Shown here piece by piece: positions 1-7,627 of a stretch of 10,069 nt of DNA; the first letter of the stretch is position 1, and each line of letters opens with the position of its first letter. The notes under the pieces are model-generated. The model saw nothing but the letters and a program-made list of their open reading frames with translations. It was not told the origin of the DNA and ran no database searches. This DNA comes from Shewanella sp. (GTDB lineage Bacteria > Pseudomonadota > Gammaproteobacteria > Enterobacterales > Shewanellaceae): positions 1 to 10,069 of the forward strand of contig SDWK01000680.1 of assembly GCA_004195335.1 (NCBI GenBank), written 5' to 3'. A program made the position numbers and the translations under genes.

Positions 1-1065
1 GTCATCAACTTGCCAGCTTTACGTTTTCTTGCCGGACCGACAGCATATCAACAGATCGCAGAAAAGGGACTGAAACCTGAGTTATTTACTCAACTTTTGG
101 CTGCATCGGGTGGCCCCAAATGGCTTGGTATTGCAGGGCTGGACAGATATCTGTTTGGTGAGTTTTTTAAACACAGAACCCAACCTCTACACACCCTGGG
201 CGCATCTTCGGGGGCATGGCGGTTAGCTTGTCTGGCTCAGGGCGACCCATTAGCAGCCTATACCCGATTAGAGCAGCTTTATATTGGTCAACGATATGAT
301 GTAAAGCCCACTCCTGCAGAGGTTTCACAGCAGGTAATAGGGATAATCACCGGTATTTTAGGCGAGTCAGCAGGGCAAGATATTGTCGATAACAAGGTCA
401 TTAATACCCATCTGGTTGCCTGCAGGGGGAGGCACCTTAACCGCCTGCCGGGTCGGCTCCCGTTGGGGCTTGGGCTGGCAACTGCTGCGGCCACGAATTT
501 GGTGAGCCGTAAAAGCTTAGGTTTACATTTTGAGCGCTTCGTTTTCAGTGCAACAGATAAAGACTCGCCCTTTAACCGACTCGATGACCTTCCGAGTCGA
601 CAGGTCACTTTGACCCAGAAAAATATTGCACGAGTCTTATTGGCTAGCGGATCCATTCCTTGGGTATTAGCGCCAGTGACGGATATTTGTGGAGCGCCTA
701 AGGGGCATTACTATGATGGTGGGATCACCGATTACCATTTCGACCTGCCACTGTCACATGCCGATGGTTTGACTCTCTATCCGCACTTTTATCCTAGCCT
801 TACTCCTGGCTGGTTCGATAAGTCTTTGCCCTGGCGTAAGGCAAAGCGTAATTACCATAACGCACTGATTCTCGCGCCGACACCCAAGTACCTAGCCTCG
901 CTTTCTTACGGTAAATTACCCGATCGCAGTGACTTCAAATATCTTCAGCGTGATGAGAGGATCCGTTATTGGCAGGAGTCTGCAGCGATGAGTGGGGTTT
1001 TAGCCGAGGAGTTGGCCGATGTGTTAGCGAAAGAGACAATCATGGATCGACTGGAATATTTGTAG
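1..1065 (+). CDS. Patatin-like phospholipase family protein (5' end may lie outside the window)
   Basis: This is a predicted serine acyl hydrolase with a Ser-Asp dyad; substrate unknown, phospholipid or other acyl ester by family. Counting from the TTG at 10, the protein has 351 residues. An oxyanion-hole type segment ASGGPKW lies at residues 32-38. The nucleophile elbow GASSG (G-x-S-x-G) is at 64-68, with Ser66 the expected nucleophile. DGG at 236-238 supplies the expected catalytic Asp236. I see no signal peptide or membrane segment, so it is probably cytoplasmic or membrane-peripheral. The frame is open to base 1 and only nine bases precede the TTG, so no ribosome site can be judged; the true start may be upstream. 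It ends with TAG at 1065. About 230 bp separate it from the next gene on the same strand. Family call is solid; biological role is not known. Confidence 0.88.
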   Translation, partial: VINLPALRFLAGPTAYQQIAEKGLKPELFTQLLAASGGPKWLGIAGLDRYLFGEFFKHRTQPLHTLGASSGAWRLACLAQGDPLAAYTRLEQLYIGQRYDVKPTPAEVSQQVIGIITGILGESAGQDIVDNKVINTHLVACRGRHLNRLPGRLPLGLGLATAAATNLVSRKSLGLHFERFVFSATDKDSPFNRLDDLPSRQVTLTQKNIARVLLASGSIPWVLAPVTDICGAPKGHYYDGGITDYHFDLPLSHADGLTLYPHFYPSLTPGWFDKSLPWRKAKRNYHNALILAPTPKYLASLSYGKLPDRSDFKYLQRDERIRYWQESAAMSGVLAEELADVLAKETIMDRLEYL

Positions 1066-1130
1066 TGTCGTGCGGTGATGGCTATTTGAAACAAATCCCC
1101 GCTTTAGTCTGTCTAATATTGTATAGGCAC

Positions 1131-1197
1131 TGCAGAATTTAGCCGATTCAGTCCGGTATCTCCGACCTTAAAAGTTCGCTAAGCAGTAAATTCTGCA
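1131..1197. repeat. 11-bp perfect inverted repeat with 45-bp loop
   Basis: TGCAGAATTTA at 1131-1141 is exactly complementary to TAAATTCTGCA at 1187-1197. It lies between the patatin-like gene and the LON-domain gene. No T-run follows the right arm, so it does not look like an intrinsic terminator. It could be a regulator site pair, an RNA structure in the leader of the LON-domain gene, or part of a dispersed repeat. Confidence 0.5.
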
Positions 1198-1282
1198 ACT
1201 GCTACACTTTAATATTATTGCCTTACCTATCTTTATTATGGTGTTGGGCTGCAGCTCATCGGTGGTTACCGACCCTAAGGGG

Positions 1283-1291
1283 AAGGGGGAG
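1283..1291 (+). promoter_or_regulatory. Shine-Dalgarno site that decides the LON-domain gene start
   Basis: The purine run AAGGGGGAG sits just upstream of the ATG at 1295, with its AAGG core about 8 bases from the start. The alternative in-frame ATG at 1238 is preceded by pyrimidine- and AT-rich sequence with no such site. This favours 1295. Confidence 0.6.
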
Positions 1292-1294
1292 ACT

Positions 1295-1870
1295 ATGCAA
1301 ACACAAGAGATGGCGTTAATCACACGTGATGCCTTGCTTTTGCCCGATGGAAGAATTGAAATCAGGGTAGTAGACCCTTGCTATCTCCAAGTTGTGGCGG
1401 ATGTACTGAAAGGCAAGTATCTATTGGCATTTGGTATGTTCAAGGCCAATGGCCTTCCCCCCTGTTATCCCAATGCCACTCAATGTGAAATTATCGACTT
1501 TAATCAGCTCGAAGATAATTCACTTAGCATAGTGCTCGAAGGAAAACAGAGGGTGAAAATTTTGTCGGCCGGCAAACGTAAAGATGGTGCTTGGATCGCG
1601 AGAACGCTTCGTTCCAGTAACTGGAGTGAGGAGCCAATAAGAGGTGAATTTGAGTTGATTAGTGCTGCGTTAGAGCAATTTTATGAGGTTAACCCGGCTC
1701 TGTGTGGTTTGTATGCCAATATTCATCTTGAGGATGCATCTTGGGTCAGTCAACGTTGGTTGGAAGTCCTCCCTCTCTACAATAAAGACAAGCAAGTGTT
1801 GATGAATCAACCTAACTGTCATAAAGCCATGGATTTTGTACTCGATCTTATTAAGTCACATGTGGACTAA
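1295..1870 (+). CDS. Stand-alone LON substrate-binding domain protein
   Basis: The 191-residue product resembles the N-terminal substrate-recognition domain of Lon protease without the AAA+ and peptidase domains. Visible LON features are the opening strand and IEIRVVDPCYLQVV around residues 21-34, GKQRVKIL at 83-90 and a C-terminal helical part including WLEVLPL at 155-161. No Walker motif or Ser-Lys dyad is present, so it cannot be a protease alone. Small proteins of this kind are common in Gammaproteobacteria and their role is unsettled; an adaptor or substrate-binding function is only a guess. I chose the ATG at 1295 because of the strong ribosome site before it and because the family normally begins just before the ALITRDALLLP strand. 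An in-frame ATG at 1238 would add 19 residues (MVLGCSSS...) that do not fit the domain. The next gene starts 54 bp downstream. Confidence 0.8.
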   Translation: MQTQEMALITRDALLLPDGRIEIRVVDPCYLQVVADVLKGKYLLAFGMFKANGLPPCYPNATQCEIIDFNQLEDNSLSIVLEGKQRVKILSAGKRKDGAWIARTLRSSNWSEEPIRGEFELISAALEQFYEVNPALCGLYANIHLEDASWVSQRWLEVLPLYNKDKQVLMNQPNCHKAMDFVLDLIKSHVD

Positions 1871-1924
1871 AATCTTCTTGCCGATCTGTTAAAATGGACG
1901 AGTGTCTCGTATCTGAATCAATTT

Positions 1925-2836
1925 ATGTCTTCTACTGTCCGTGCAACGCAAGCCTCCTATGTAGTGCTTCCCGAAAATGTCACCGATAAACCCTGTGTGT
2001 TTAGCTTTCTGATTGAGCGTTTCCCACAGATTGAACCACAGGTGTGGCGAGATCGTATTTTAGATGGCAAGGTGCATTGGCAAGATGGTGCACTCATCGA
2101 ACTCAATACTCCCTTCAGACCCAGAGCCCGAGTATATTACTATAGGGAGGTTGAAACCGAAGCCGTTATTCCCTTTGATGAAGAGGTCTTATACCGGGAT
2201 GCGCAGGTAATTATTGCCTTTAAGCCTCACTTCTTAGCGCTTCACCCCAGTGGCAATGTGATCAATGAGTGTTTAGTTAATCGATTACGGATTAAAACCG
2301 GCATAGAGACCATAGTGCCGGCCCATAGACTCGATAGGGCGACGGCGGGTCTGGTGCTGCTCTGTCTTTATCCCGAGCACCGTCAGCAATACCATGACCT
2401 GTTTAAACACGGTCAGATCCTCAAGCAGTATCAGGCCTTAGCTAAATTAACGCCTGAGCTTTTGGCTCAACATAGGGCCGGAGGGTTAACTCTTCCTGTT
2501 CATTGGACGGTAAAAAACCGTATGGTTAAGGGGGAGCCCAGTTTTACCATGAAAGTGGTAGAGGGGGAGGCCAATACCCATTCCGAGATAGCTCTTATCG
2601 AGATGCGGGGCGAAATCGGCGTGTTCAAGCTGTCACCGATAACCGGTCGTACACATCAACTCAGAGTGCATATGCAGAGTCTGGGGATGTCGATACTCAA
2701 TGACCGATGCTACCCCGAGCTTCAGCCTAAGGCCGATGATGATTATGAAAGGCCGCTAAAGTTGATGGCGAAAAGGCTTAAATTTAAGGACCCGGTGACA
2801 GGCATCGACTTCGATATCGAGTGTGATGGCTTGTAG
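1925..2836 (+). CDS. RluA-family RNA pseudouridine synthase
   Basis: It isomerises uridine to pseudouridine in rRNA or tRNA; the target base cannot be read from sequence. The 303-residue product has an N-terminal S4-like part (residues ~1-80, including IERFPQIEPQVWRDRILDGK at 31-50). The catalytic domain carries the RluA motif HRLDR at 134-138, with Asp137 the catalytic aspartate. GRTHQLRVHM at 241-250 is the conserved RluA-family segment near the C-terminus. Length is normal for the family. The ATG at 1925 lacks a good Shine-Dalgarno sequence. It is preceded by a 54-bp gap after the LON-domain gene and is convergent with the downstream phosphatase gene; the 242 bp between those two stops hold no clear terminator. 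The family is certain; the exact member is not, and I do not match it to RluA, RluC or RluD specifically. Confidence 0.9.
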   Translation: MSSTVRATQASYVVLPENVTDKPCVFSFLIERFPQIEPQVWRDRILDGKVHWQDGALIELNTPFRPRARVYYYREVETEAVIPFDEEVLYRDAQVIIAFKPHFLALHPSGNVINECLVNRLRIKTGIETIVPAHRLDRATAGLVLLCLYPEHRQQYHDLFKHGQILKQYQALAKLTPELLAQHRAGGLTLPVHWTVKNRMVKGEPSFTMKVVEGEANTHSEIALIEMRGEIGVFKLSPITGRTHQLRVHMQSLGMSILNDRCYPELQPKADDDYERPLKLMAKRLKFKDPVTGIDFDIECDGL

Positions 2837-3078
2837 AGGATAAGCTATTTATACCTATTCAATGTCGGGAAATTATTATTGGTATTGCCGGTTATAAAAC
2901 TCTTAAGACAGAGACTAATGAGACAGCACGAGTCATTCTTGATTTTTAGGTAGAGCTGTCGTTCGGATCGAGCACTCCAGCTTACCCCAAACACGGAAAG
3001 ATATGACCGCCACATCGCCATCATCATCGCCAACGGCGCAGCTGTTGGCCGACTATCAGGCGTCTGATTTTACGCCGT

Positions 3079-5028
3079 TTATCCGCTTTTATCTTGATCT
3101 TGTATTCGTGAGTCCCGGTGCTGCCGACTCGGTTTGTTGAAGTGTGTCTCTGTCATGTCCGCATGCAGCACGCTGATTTGAGTGGGGGCACCGTTGGGAC
3201 CGAAGCTGACTAAGCCGATGCCACTCTTGTTCACTAACCGCCTGCTGCGATCGCCATTGGGACGACGACCACGAATATTCATTCGCTTACGTTTGGTAAA
3301 AAAGTTTAGCGGCGAGAAATGACCATAAAGCCAACCATTGAGTTTATCTAAAATGGGCAGTAACTTTTCCGGAAACTGATTCTTGATCCCGCTGCTGGTG
3401 ATCTGGTAGATCTGCGGGCCGCCTTTTCTAAAGCGAATATGAATATCGTAACTAAAGGAGTAGTGAACATCACCGGAGAGAATGACAAATTGCTCTGGGG
3501 TTTTTCTGTGCTGAAAGATACTCAACAGGGTATTAGCCGTTCCTGGGTGAGCCATCCAGTTCTCGGCATCGATCAACAGGGATCCCCCCAGCAGTGTGGC
3601 CGTTTTCTGCATCGTTTCTATCAGTTTCACCCCAAACATGGGGGCGGCCGAGACAATGATAACCTTACTCTGACCCACCAACTCCTGTTGAAGCTCCATC
3701 AAGGCTTCCCAGTCCATCAGGCCCGACGGTTTGGCAAGGTTAGACTCGCTACGCCAGCGACGGGTGCGGGTATCGAGTACCACCAATTTAGGAGAGGTGT
3801 TTAAGGTGTAATGCCAGTGCTCAAATTTGAGTAGGGTATCGATAAGCATGTCATGTTTAGTATCATCGTTAAGTGCAAAAAAATCATCTAGCAACGGATG
3901 GATCTCAGGCATAAATTTAGCGGGTGCATTGCCTATTCCCTGAAACATGGCATAACCAATCAGTGCGTTACCTATGATGCGTTTAGAAAAAGTATGGCCA
4001 TAGGCTGCCTCCTCCCATTTAGCGGTGAGATTCCAGTCATCGGTAATATCGTGGTCATCGAAGATCATATAGGTCGGCAGATGCGCCATAAGCCGCCTAA
4101 CCTGGCCAAGGCCAGATTTAAACTCCAGCAGATGTACCCATTCCCTCTCCCACCGTTTAGTGTTCGCCGCCGATAGCCCGGCCACCTCTTTAGGAATATC
4201 AATCTTATCCCATAACTCGGGTGACCAGCTGAGCAGGTAGAATGCAATAATTTCACCCAGACTTACCAGATGATTTTCGGCGATGGAAGAGGTAAATATA
4301 GGATGGTTTTTATACCAATGGGTAAGGGGAGTCTTAGCCGGGTACTGAGTCCTTGGAAGTAAGTTTTTATGTCTCTGGTAGAGCGCTGCGGGATGGTAGC
4401 TTATCGACTCACTTCCGGGGAGGGCGGCATCGTCAAATTTTTCATGCGGTAACCCCAGCAGTTTAATTACCTCACCGATGGCATAGATCATAGGGCCGGC
4501 GACATCATCGACATAGACCTGATCGCCGCTGAGCATCATAAGTGCCGGTCTGGCCTCAACACTCAGGTTCTGCTGCAGTCGGGTGTCGGCGGCGACTAAG
4601 GCGTCGCCACTATGGTGGTGAGCATTGCGGCAGGAGCCATGCAACATCGTATCTATGTCAGGTTTTATGACAAGCTCTGGGGTGTCATTTTCCGGGTAGT
4701 TGAGCTGTTCTATCTCAGCAAAAATGGCCCCATGTTGACTGTCATTGAGCTGGTAACTTACTTTGCTGTTGGCTGGAAGCAGCTGAGTCTGATTAATATG
4801 GATGATATATTGCCAGGCATGTTCACCAAGCCTAATGACATGGAACTGAGTGGCGAGCAGTGGCGCATTAAAAAGCTCGGCAATTGTGTTAGCAGGCGGC
4901 TTAAGAGCCAGAGTCAGCGATAACTCATTCATCGGCTTACTACTGACATACCATAGGGTAAAGTTATCTGAGTCGCAGTGGCGAAGAATGGGTCCTGCTA
5001 TAACAAGTGGTAGTTGCGCCTCTGGCAT
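3079..5028 (-). CDS. PhoD-like alkaline phosphatase/metallophosphoesterase
   Basis: This is a 649-residue predicted metal-dependent phosphoesterase of the PhoD-like family. Metal-site and family motifs occur in order: GSCRN at residues 131-135, LSGDQVYVDD at 167-176, FDDHDITDDW at 323-332, LDTRTRR at 418-424 and SGDVHYS at 518-524. The first ~120 residues look like the usual beta-rich N-terminal part. Unlike Bacillus subtilis PhoD, which is exported by the Tat system, the N-terminus (MPEAQLPLVIAGP) has no twin-arginine or other signal peptide, so a cytoplasmic location is inferred. The C-terminus is basic (KRKRMNIRGRRPNGDRSRR, 580-597). The start at 5028 is preceded on its own strand by AAGAGATAAAAA, a modest ribosome site. 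The gene faces away from the regBA remnants. Substrate unknown: phosphodiester or phosphomonoester activity both occur in the family. Confidence 0.9.
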   Translation of the reverse strand: MPEAQLPLVIAGPILRHCDSDNFTLWYVSSKPMNELSLTLALKPPANTIAELFNAPLLATQFHVIRLGEHAWQYIIHINQTQLLPANSKVSYQLNDSQHGAIFAEIEQLNYPENDTPELVIKPDIDTMLHGSCRNAHHHSGDALVAADTRLQQNLSVEARPALMMLSGDQVYVDDVAGPMIYAIGEVIKLLGLPHEKFDDAALPGSESISYHPAALYQRHKNLLPRTQYPAKTPLTHWYKNHPIFTSSIAENHLVSLGEIIAFYLLSWSPELWDKIDIPKEVAGLSAANTKRWEREWVHLLEFKSGLGQVRRLMAHLPTYMIFDDHDITDDWNLTAKWEEAAYGHTFSKRIIGNALIGYAMFQGIGNAPAKFMPEIHPLLDDFFALNDDTKHDMLIDTLLKFEHWHYTLNTSPKLVVLDTRTRRWRSESNLAKPSGLMDWEALMELQQELVGQSKVIIVSAAPMFGVKLIETMQKTATLLGGSLLIDAENWMAHPGTANTLLSIFQHRKTPEQFVILSGDVHYSFSYDIHIRFRKGGPQIYQITSSGIKNQFPEKLLPILDKLNGWLYGHFSPLNFFTKRKRMNIRGRRPNGDRSRRLVNKSGIGLVSFGPNGAPTQISVLHADMTETHFNKPSRQHRDSRIQDQDKSG

Positions 5029-5120
5029 TTTTTATCTCTTTTTAAAGCATCCCGGATAGATCTCAGACTAAACAAGTCACTATGGTTTGAAAAGCCAAAT
5101 CGCTATAGTATCGCACTGGA

Positions 5121-5140
5121 TTTGATAAAAATGCATCAAA
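5121..5140. repeat. Short inverted repeat upstream of the PhoD-like gene
   Basis: TTTGAT at 5121-5126 pairs perfectly with ATCAAA at 5135-5140 across 8 bases. It lies ~95 bp upstream of the PhoD-like start and just before the regB remnant. It resembles an FNR/CRP half-site pair, but the FNR consensus (TTGAT-N4-ATCAA) needs a 4-base spacer. It could be an operator; evidence is weak. Confidence 0.25.
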
Positions 5141-5153
5141 CGAAGTGTAATGT

Positions 5154-5703
5154 ATGTCCCACAGTTTACTTCCCAACTTGAGAGCGTCGGAGCCGCTGGC
5201 TTTATTTTCTGGGGAGCCATCAATGCTCTTATCTCCCGGTTACTGCTGCCTATCGCGATGGAGGCGTGATACTTCCGCGTTGGGTACCTTGGTCTCTCAC
5301 ACTGCTCATGCCCCAATTAAAACTAGAGCTGGAGTTGGATGAGGAAGCCCGCCACACCTTAGTGCAAACCGATACCAGTTTGTTGCCAGTACAGCTCTCT
5401 TTAGTTGAGAATGCGGCTCGTGCCAGCAATGAATACATGCAGGAGCAGAGAGTCAAAATTGAGATAAGTTTCGATGATTTTTATTCCTGTATTCGCCTTC
5501 GGATGCGTGACTAGGGTATTGGGATCCCTAAAAGCCTTATGTCTCAATTGAGACATAAGCTGGTGGACAGTCCAGCAGGGATGGGTATCACATTGATGCT
5601 TAGTCATGCCAGCTTTGAACGTTTAGGCGGGACATTAATTTTGGGTACACATGTGGATGGCGGCGCCGTTGCCGAAGTGACTTTACCCGTGGAGGAAAGC
5701 TAA
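5154..5703 (+). pseudogene. regB: Remnant of RegB/PrrB/ActS-type redox sensor histidine kinase
   Basis: Intact RegB is a ~430-residue membrane kinase sensing quinone/redox state. Three pieces remain in three frames. From ~5160 to 5213, frame of 5154, ends in ALFSG. From ~5213 to 5260, frame of 5150, reads GAINALISRLLLPIAM. Joined, these restore the GGxxNPF-type quinone-site motif plus the following LLLPIA membrane segment of the family. From ~5266, a third frame reads ILPRWVPWSLTLL (membrane), then passes directly into the ATPase domain: LVQTDTSLLPVQLSLVENAA (N-box), GIGIP (G1) and SPAGMGITLML (G2), ending TAA at 5703. The dimerisation/phosphoacceptor H-box region is absent between ~5306 and 5312, an internal deletion of perhaps 200 codons. 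An in-frame TAG at 5512-5514 splits RMRD from GIGIP. The regA remnant follows 4 bp after the stop. Non-functional as a kinase. Confidence 0.85.
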
Positions 5704-5707
5704 TACT

Positions 5708-6296
5708 ATGGCTATAACCGCTATGTCGCAAACTCTGATGTCACAAAGCACCTCTCAGGCCTAGTCGAAAAAGCTGTTGATCATCGAAGATGTTCTGGCC
5801 TTGGCCGGAGTATTAGCAAGGCGCTTAACCCGTCAGGGATTAAGCCCATAATGTGACACAAGGTTGGCTGTCGGCGAGGCAGTTTCAACCCTGCCATATC
5901 CTGCTGGACATGAAGTTAAATGAAGACAATGGTTTGTCCTTGATTGAACCGCTGCGTAAGAGTCTGCCTGACGTCACTATGGTGTTATTGACTGGTTACG
6001 CCAGTATCGCCACCGCGGTCGAAGCCATCAGAATGGGGCCGATAACTATCTGGCGAAACCGGTAGACACGCAAACTTTACTCAGGGTATTGAATGTCGCA
6101 GCTGTCGACATGGAGGTTCAGGGCTTAAATGAGGAGCCGCTGAACCCTAAACGTGTCGAGTGGGAGCATATTCAGCAGGTGTTAAATGTGAATAAGGGCA
6201 ATGTGTCGGCAACCTCGCGTTTATTAACTGGGGATGCACAGAAGAACCCTGCAACGAACACTATTGAAAAAGCCTGCGGCTGAGCATAGAGCCTAA
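5708..6296 (+). pseudogene. regA: Remnant of RegA/PrrA/ActR-type response regulator
   Basis: RegA is the DNA-binding partner of RegB: a receiver domain plus a C-terminal Fis-type helix-turn-helix. The ATG at 5708 follows GAGGAAA. TAG at 5762-5764 stops the frame at codon 19, just before SKKLLIIEDVLALAGVLARR. A frameshift with loss of a few codons follows near 5843-5852. The frame of 5853 continues with QFQPCHILLDMKL, containing the phosphoacceptor Asp codon (5907-5909), through LLTGYASIATAVEAIRMG. One G is missing at about 6038: restoring it gives ADNYLAKPVDTQTLLRVL. An extra A at 6226/6227 breaks the recognition helix: removing it gives SRLLLGMHRRTLQR and a natural end at TAA 6296. The second Asp of the acidic pocket is also Val (ED-V for EDD). 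At least four independent lesions make it non-functional. Confidence 0.88.
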
Positions 6297-6439
6297 TTAT
6301 TTTATTTAGTTGTTTAAAGTCCTCAGTTTCTCGAGACGGAGTATGCCGAAAGCTTACTTTTCAAGCTAAAATGTTAAAGATTTGTCGAATCTAGTATAAG
6401 ATGTATCTGTTGTACATTATTTGCCATATGGAGTATTAG

Positions 6440-7414
6440 ATGACAAAAAATGCAGAAATTGAAACGGATCGTTTTTTACTCGATACCCCTCATGATCTTA
6501 TCTCTATCGAGAAGTGGCAAAAAACGATAAATCTATTAGCCAAACTTTTTGATGCACCGGCTGGATTTCTTGTGCAGTACACCACCAGTGGCTTTCAAGT
6601 GACGATTGCCAGTGAGCAAGACTCTAACCCCTATCCCGCTGGCGTGGTAATAGAGCCCGATGTGAATATTTTTTGCCGTAGAATTGTCGAGACGCGTAAA
6701 GAACTCTACGTGTCTAATGCATCAATTGATGTGTGCTGGGATAGCAACCCGGAAGTGCGTGATGATGGTTTCACCTCCTATTTAGGTGTCCCTGTTTTTT
6801 GGCCAAGTGGGGAGGTCTTCGGTACGTTTTGTGTGATGGATTATGAAGAGACAGATTACCAAGAGACCTATCTTGAACTGATCCATCATCTCAAAGAGAT
6901 CCTCGAAGCCGACCTCTCTATGTTGGGCCTTTATGAGCAGATGCAGAAGTTGGCCATTACCGATGCGTTAAGTGGGATCAACAATCGACGAGGTTTCCTC
7001 GTGTTGGCCGAACAACGTATTAAACTGGCGAAGCGCACCAACAGCCAATTAGGGTTACTCTATCTCGATGTTGATGATTTTAAGTTGATAAACGATGAGC
7101 ATGGTCATAGTGTCGGCGACTTCGTTTTGAAGCATATTGCTCAGGTATTACAAGAGTGTGTGCGTGAGTCCGATGTGATCGGAAGGATGGGGGGCGATGA
7201 GTTCGTGGCTCTGGTTGTTATCGATGATGAAAATGATATAGATGTCATACGCAGTCGAGTGCTTGGTGGGTTTAAACGTCAATCTGCTGACCGGGTCTTG
7301 CCGCATTTCTCCGCTTCTATCGGTGGCGTTAAACTTGAGTTAACCTCAGATTTTGAGAGCCAGCTTGAGGCCGCAGATAAAAATATGTTGCTCCGTAAGC
7401 GAGCCAGAGCCTAG
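6440..7414 (+). CDS. GAF-GGDEF diguanylate cyclase
   Basis: The 324-residue product is predicted to make cyclic di-GMP from two GTP in the cytoplasm under control of an N-terminal GAF domain (residues ~20-160, with SYLGVPVFWPSGEVFGTFCV at 113-132). A short linker helix leads to the GGDEF domain, opened by DALSGINNRRG at 175-185. YLDVDDFKLIND at 208-219 provides the metal-binding Asp. The active loop GGDEF is intact at 251-255. RESD at 242-245, five residues before GGDEF, is the RxxD inhibitory I-site, so product feedback is expected. There are no membrane segments. The C-terminus (LRKRARA) ends close to the usual domain end. The start at 6440 has GGAG at 6430-6433 six bases upstream. A TATAAG -10-like hexamer at 6395-6400 lies in the 143-bp gap after the regA remnant, so it probably has its own promoter. 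The GAF ligand is unknown. Confidence 0.92.
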   Translation: MTKNAEIETDRFLLDTPHDLISIEKWQKTINLLAKLFDAPAGFLVQYTTSGFQVTIASEQDSNPYPAGVVIEPDVNIFCRRIVETRKELYVSNASIDVCWDSNPEVRDDGFTSYLGVPVFWPSGEVFGTFCVMDYEETDYQETYLELIHHLKEILEADLSMLGLYEQMQKLAITDALSGINNRRGFLVLAEQRIKLAKRTNSQLGLLYLDVDDFKLINDEHGHSVGDFVLKHIAQVLQECVRESDVIGRMGGDEFVALVVIDDENDIDVIRSRVLGGFKRQSADRVLPHFSASIGGVKLELTSDFESQLEAADKNMLLRKRARA

Positions 7415-7627
7415 CCGCTTGATGTAAAAAATTCCCGGTGACGGAGGTGTCGCTCGGGGAGGGAAAGTGCAGTGGATGTATCCCTAAATTTATTTATGCA
7501 GTGAACGGCTTCAATCGTCTCATCCATCAATTGCCGTCATTGCTTCGGCAGCTGGCTCTGAAAGAGCGAGCTTTCATCTGACGTGAATCTACGAGTCAAC
7601 ACGCTGCAAATATCGATTTAAGTATTG

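Noticed and set aside
2845..3033. Minus-strand ORF of 62 residues between the synthase and the phosphatase
   Set aside because: No recognised motif and low-complexity N-terminus (MAMMMAM); no ribosome site that persuades.
3439..3804. Plus-strand ORF of 121 residues inside the phosphatase gene
   Set aside because: Antisense shadow of a gene with all family motifs; no recognisable domain. The same holds for 3898-4176 and 4612-4923.
5121..5140. FNR box
   Set aside because: Half-sites match but the spacer is 8 bases rather than 4.
5266..5514. 82-residue ORF as an independent small gene
   Set aside because: Its sequence is RegB membrane segment plus N-box, and the same frame continues past the TAG into the G1 and G2 boxes; it is a fragment of a broken kinase.
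5853..6283. Two ORFs (5853-6065, 6089-6283) as separate response regulator genes
   Set aside because: One missing G at ~6038 joins them, and together with the upstream piece they form a single RegA homologue.
5154..6296. Sequencing error as the sole cause of the broken regBA frames
   Set aside because: Lesions include nonsense codons, a missense change in the active site and a large deletion, which random base-calling errors would not produce while leaving neighbouring genes intact.
7555..7567. Intrinsic terminator for the diguanylate cyclase (GCTCT-gaa-AGAGC)
   Set aside because: Only a 5-bp stem, about 140 bp after the stop codon and without a T-run.
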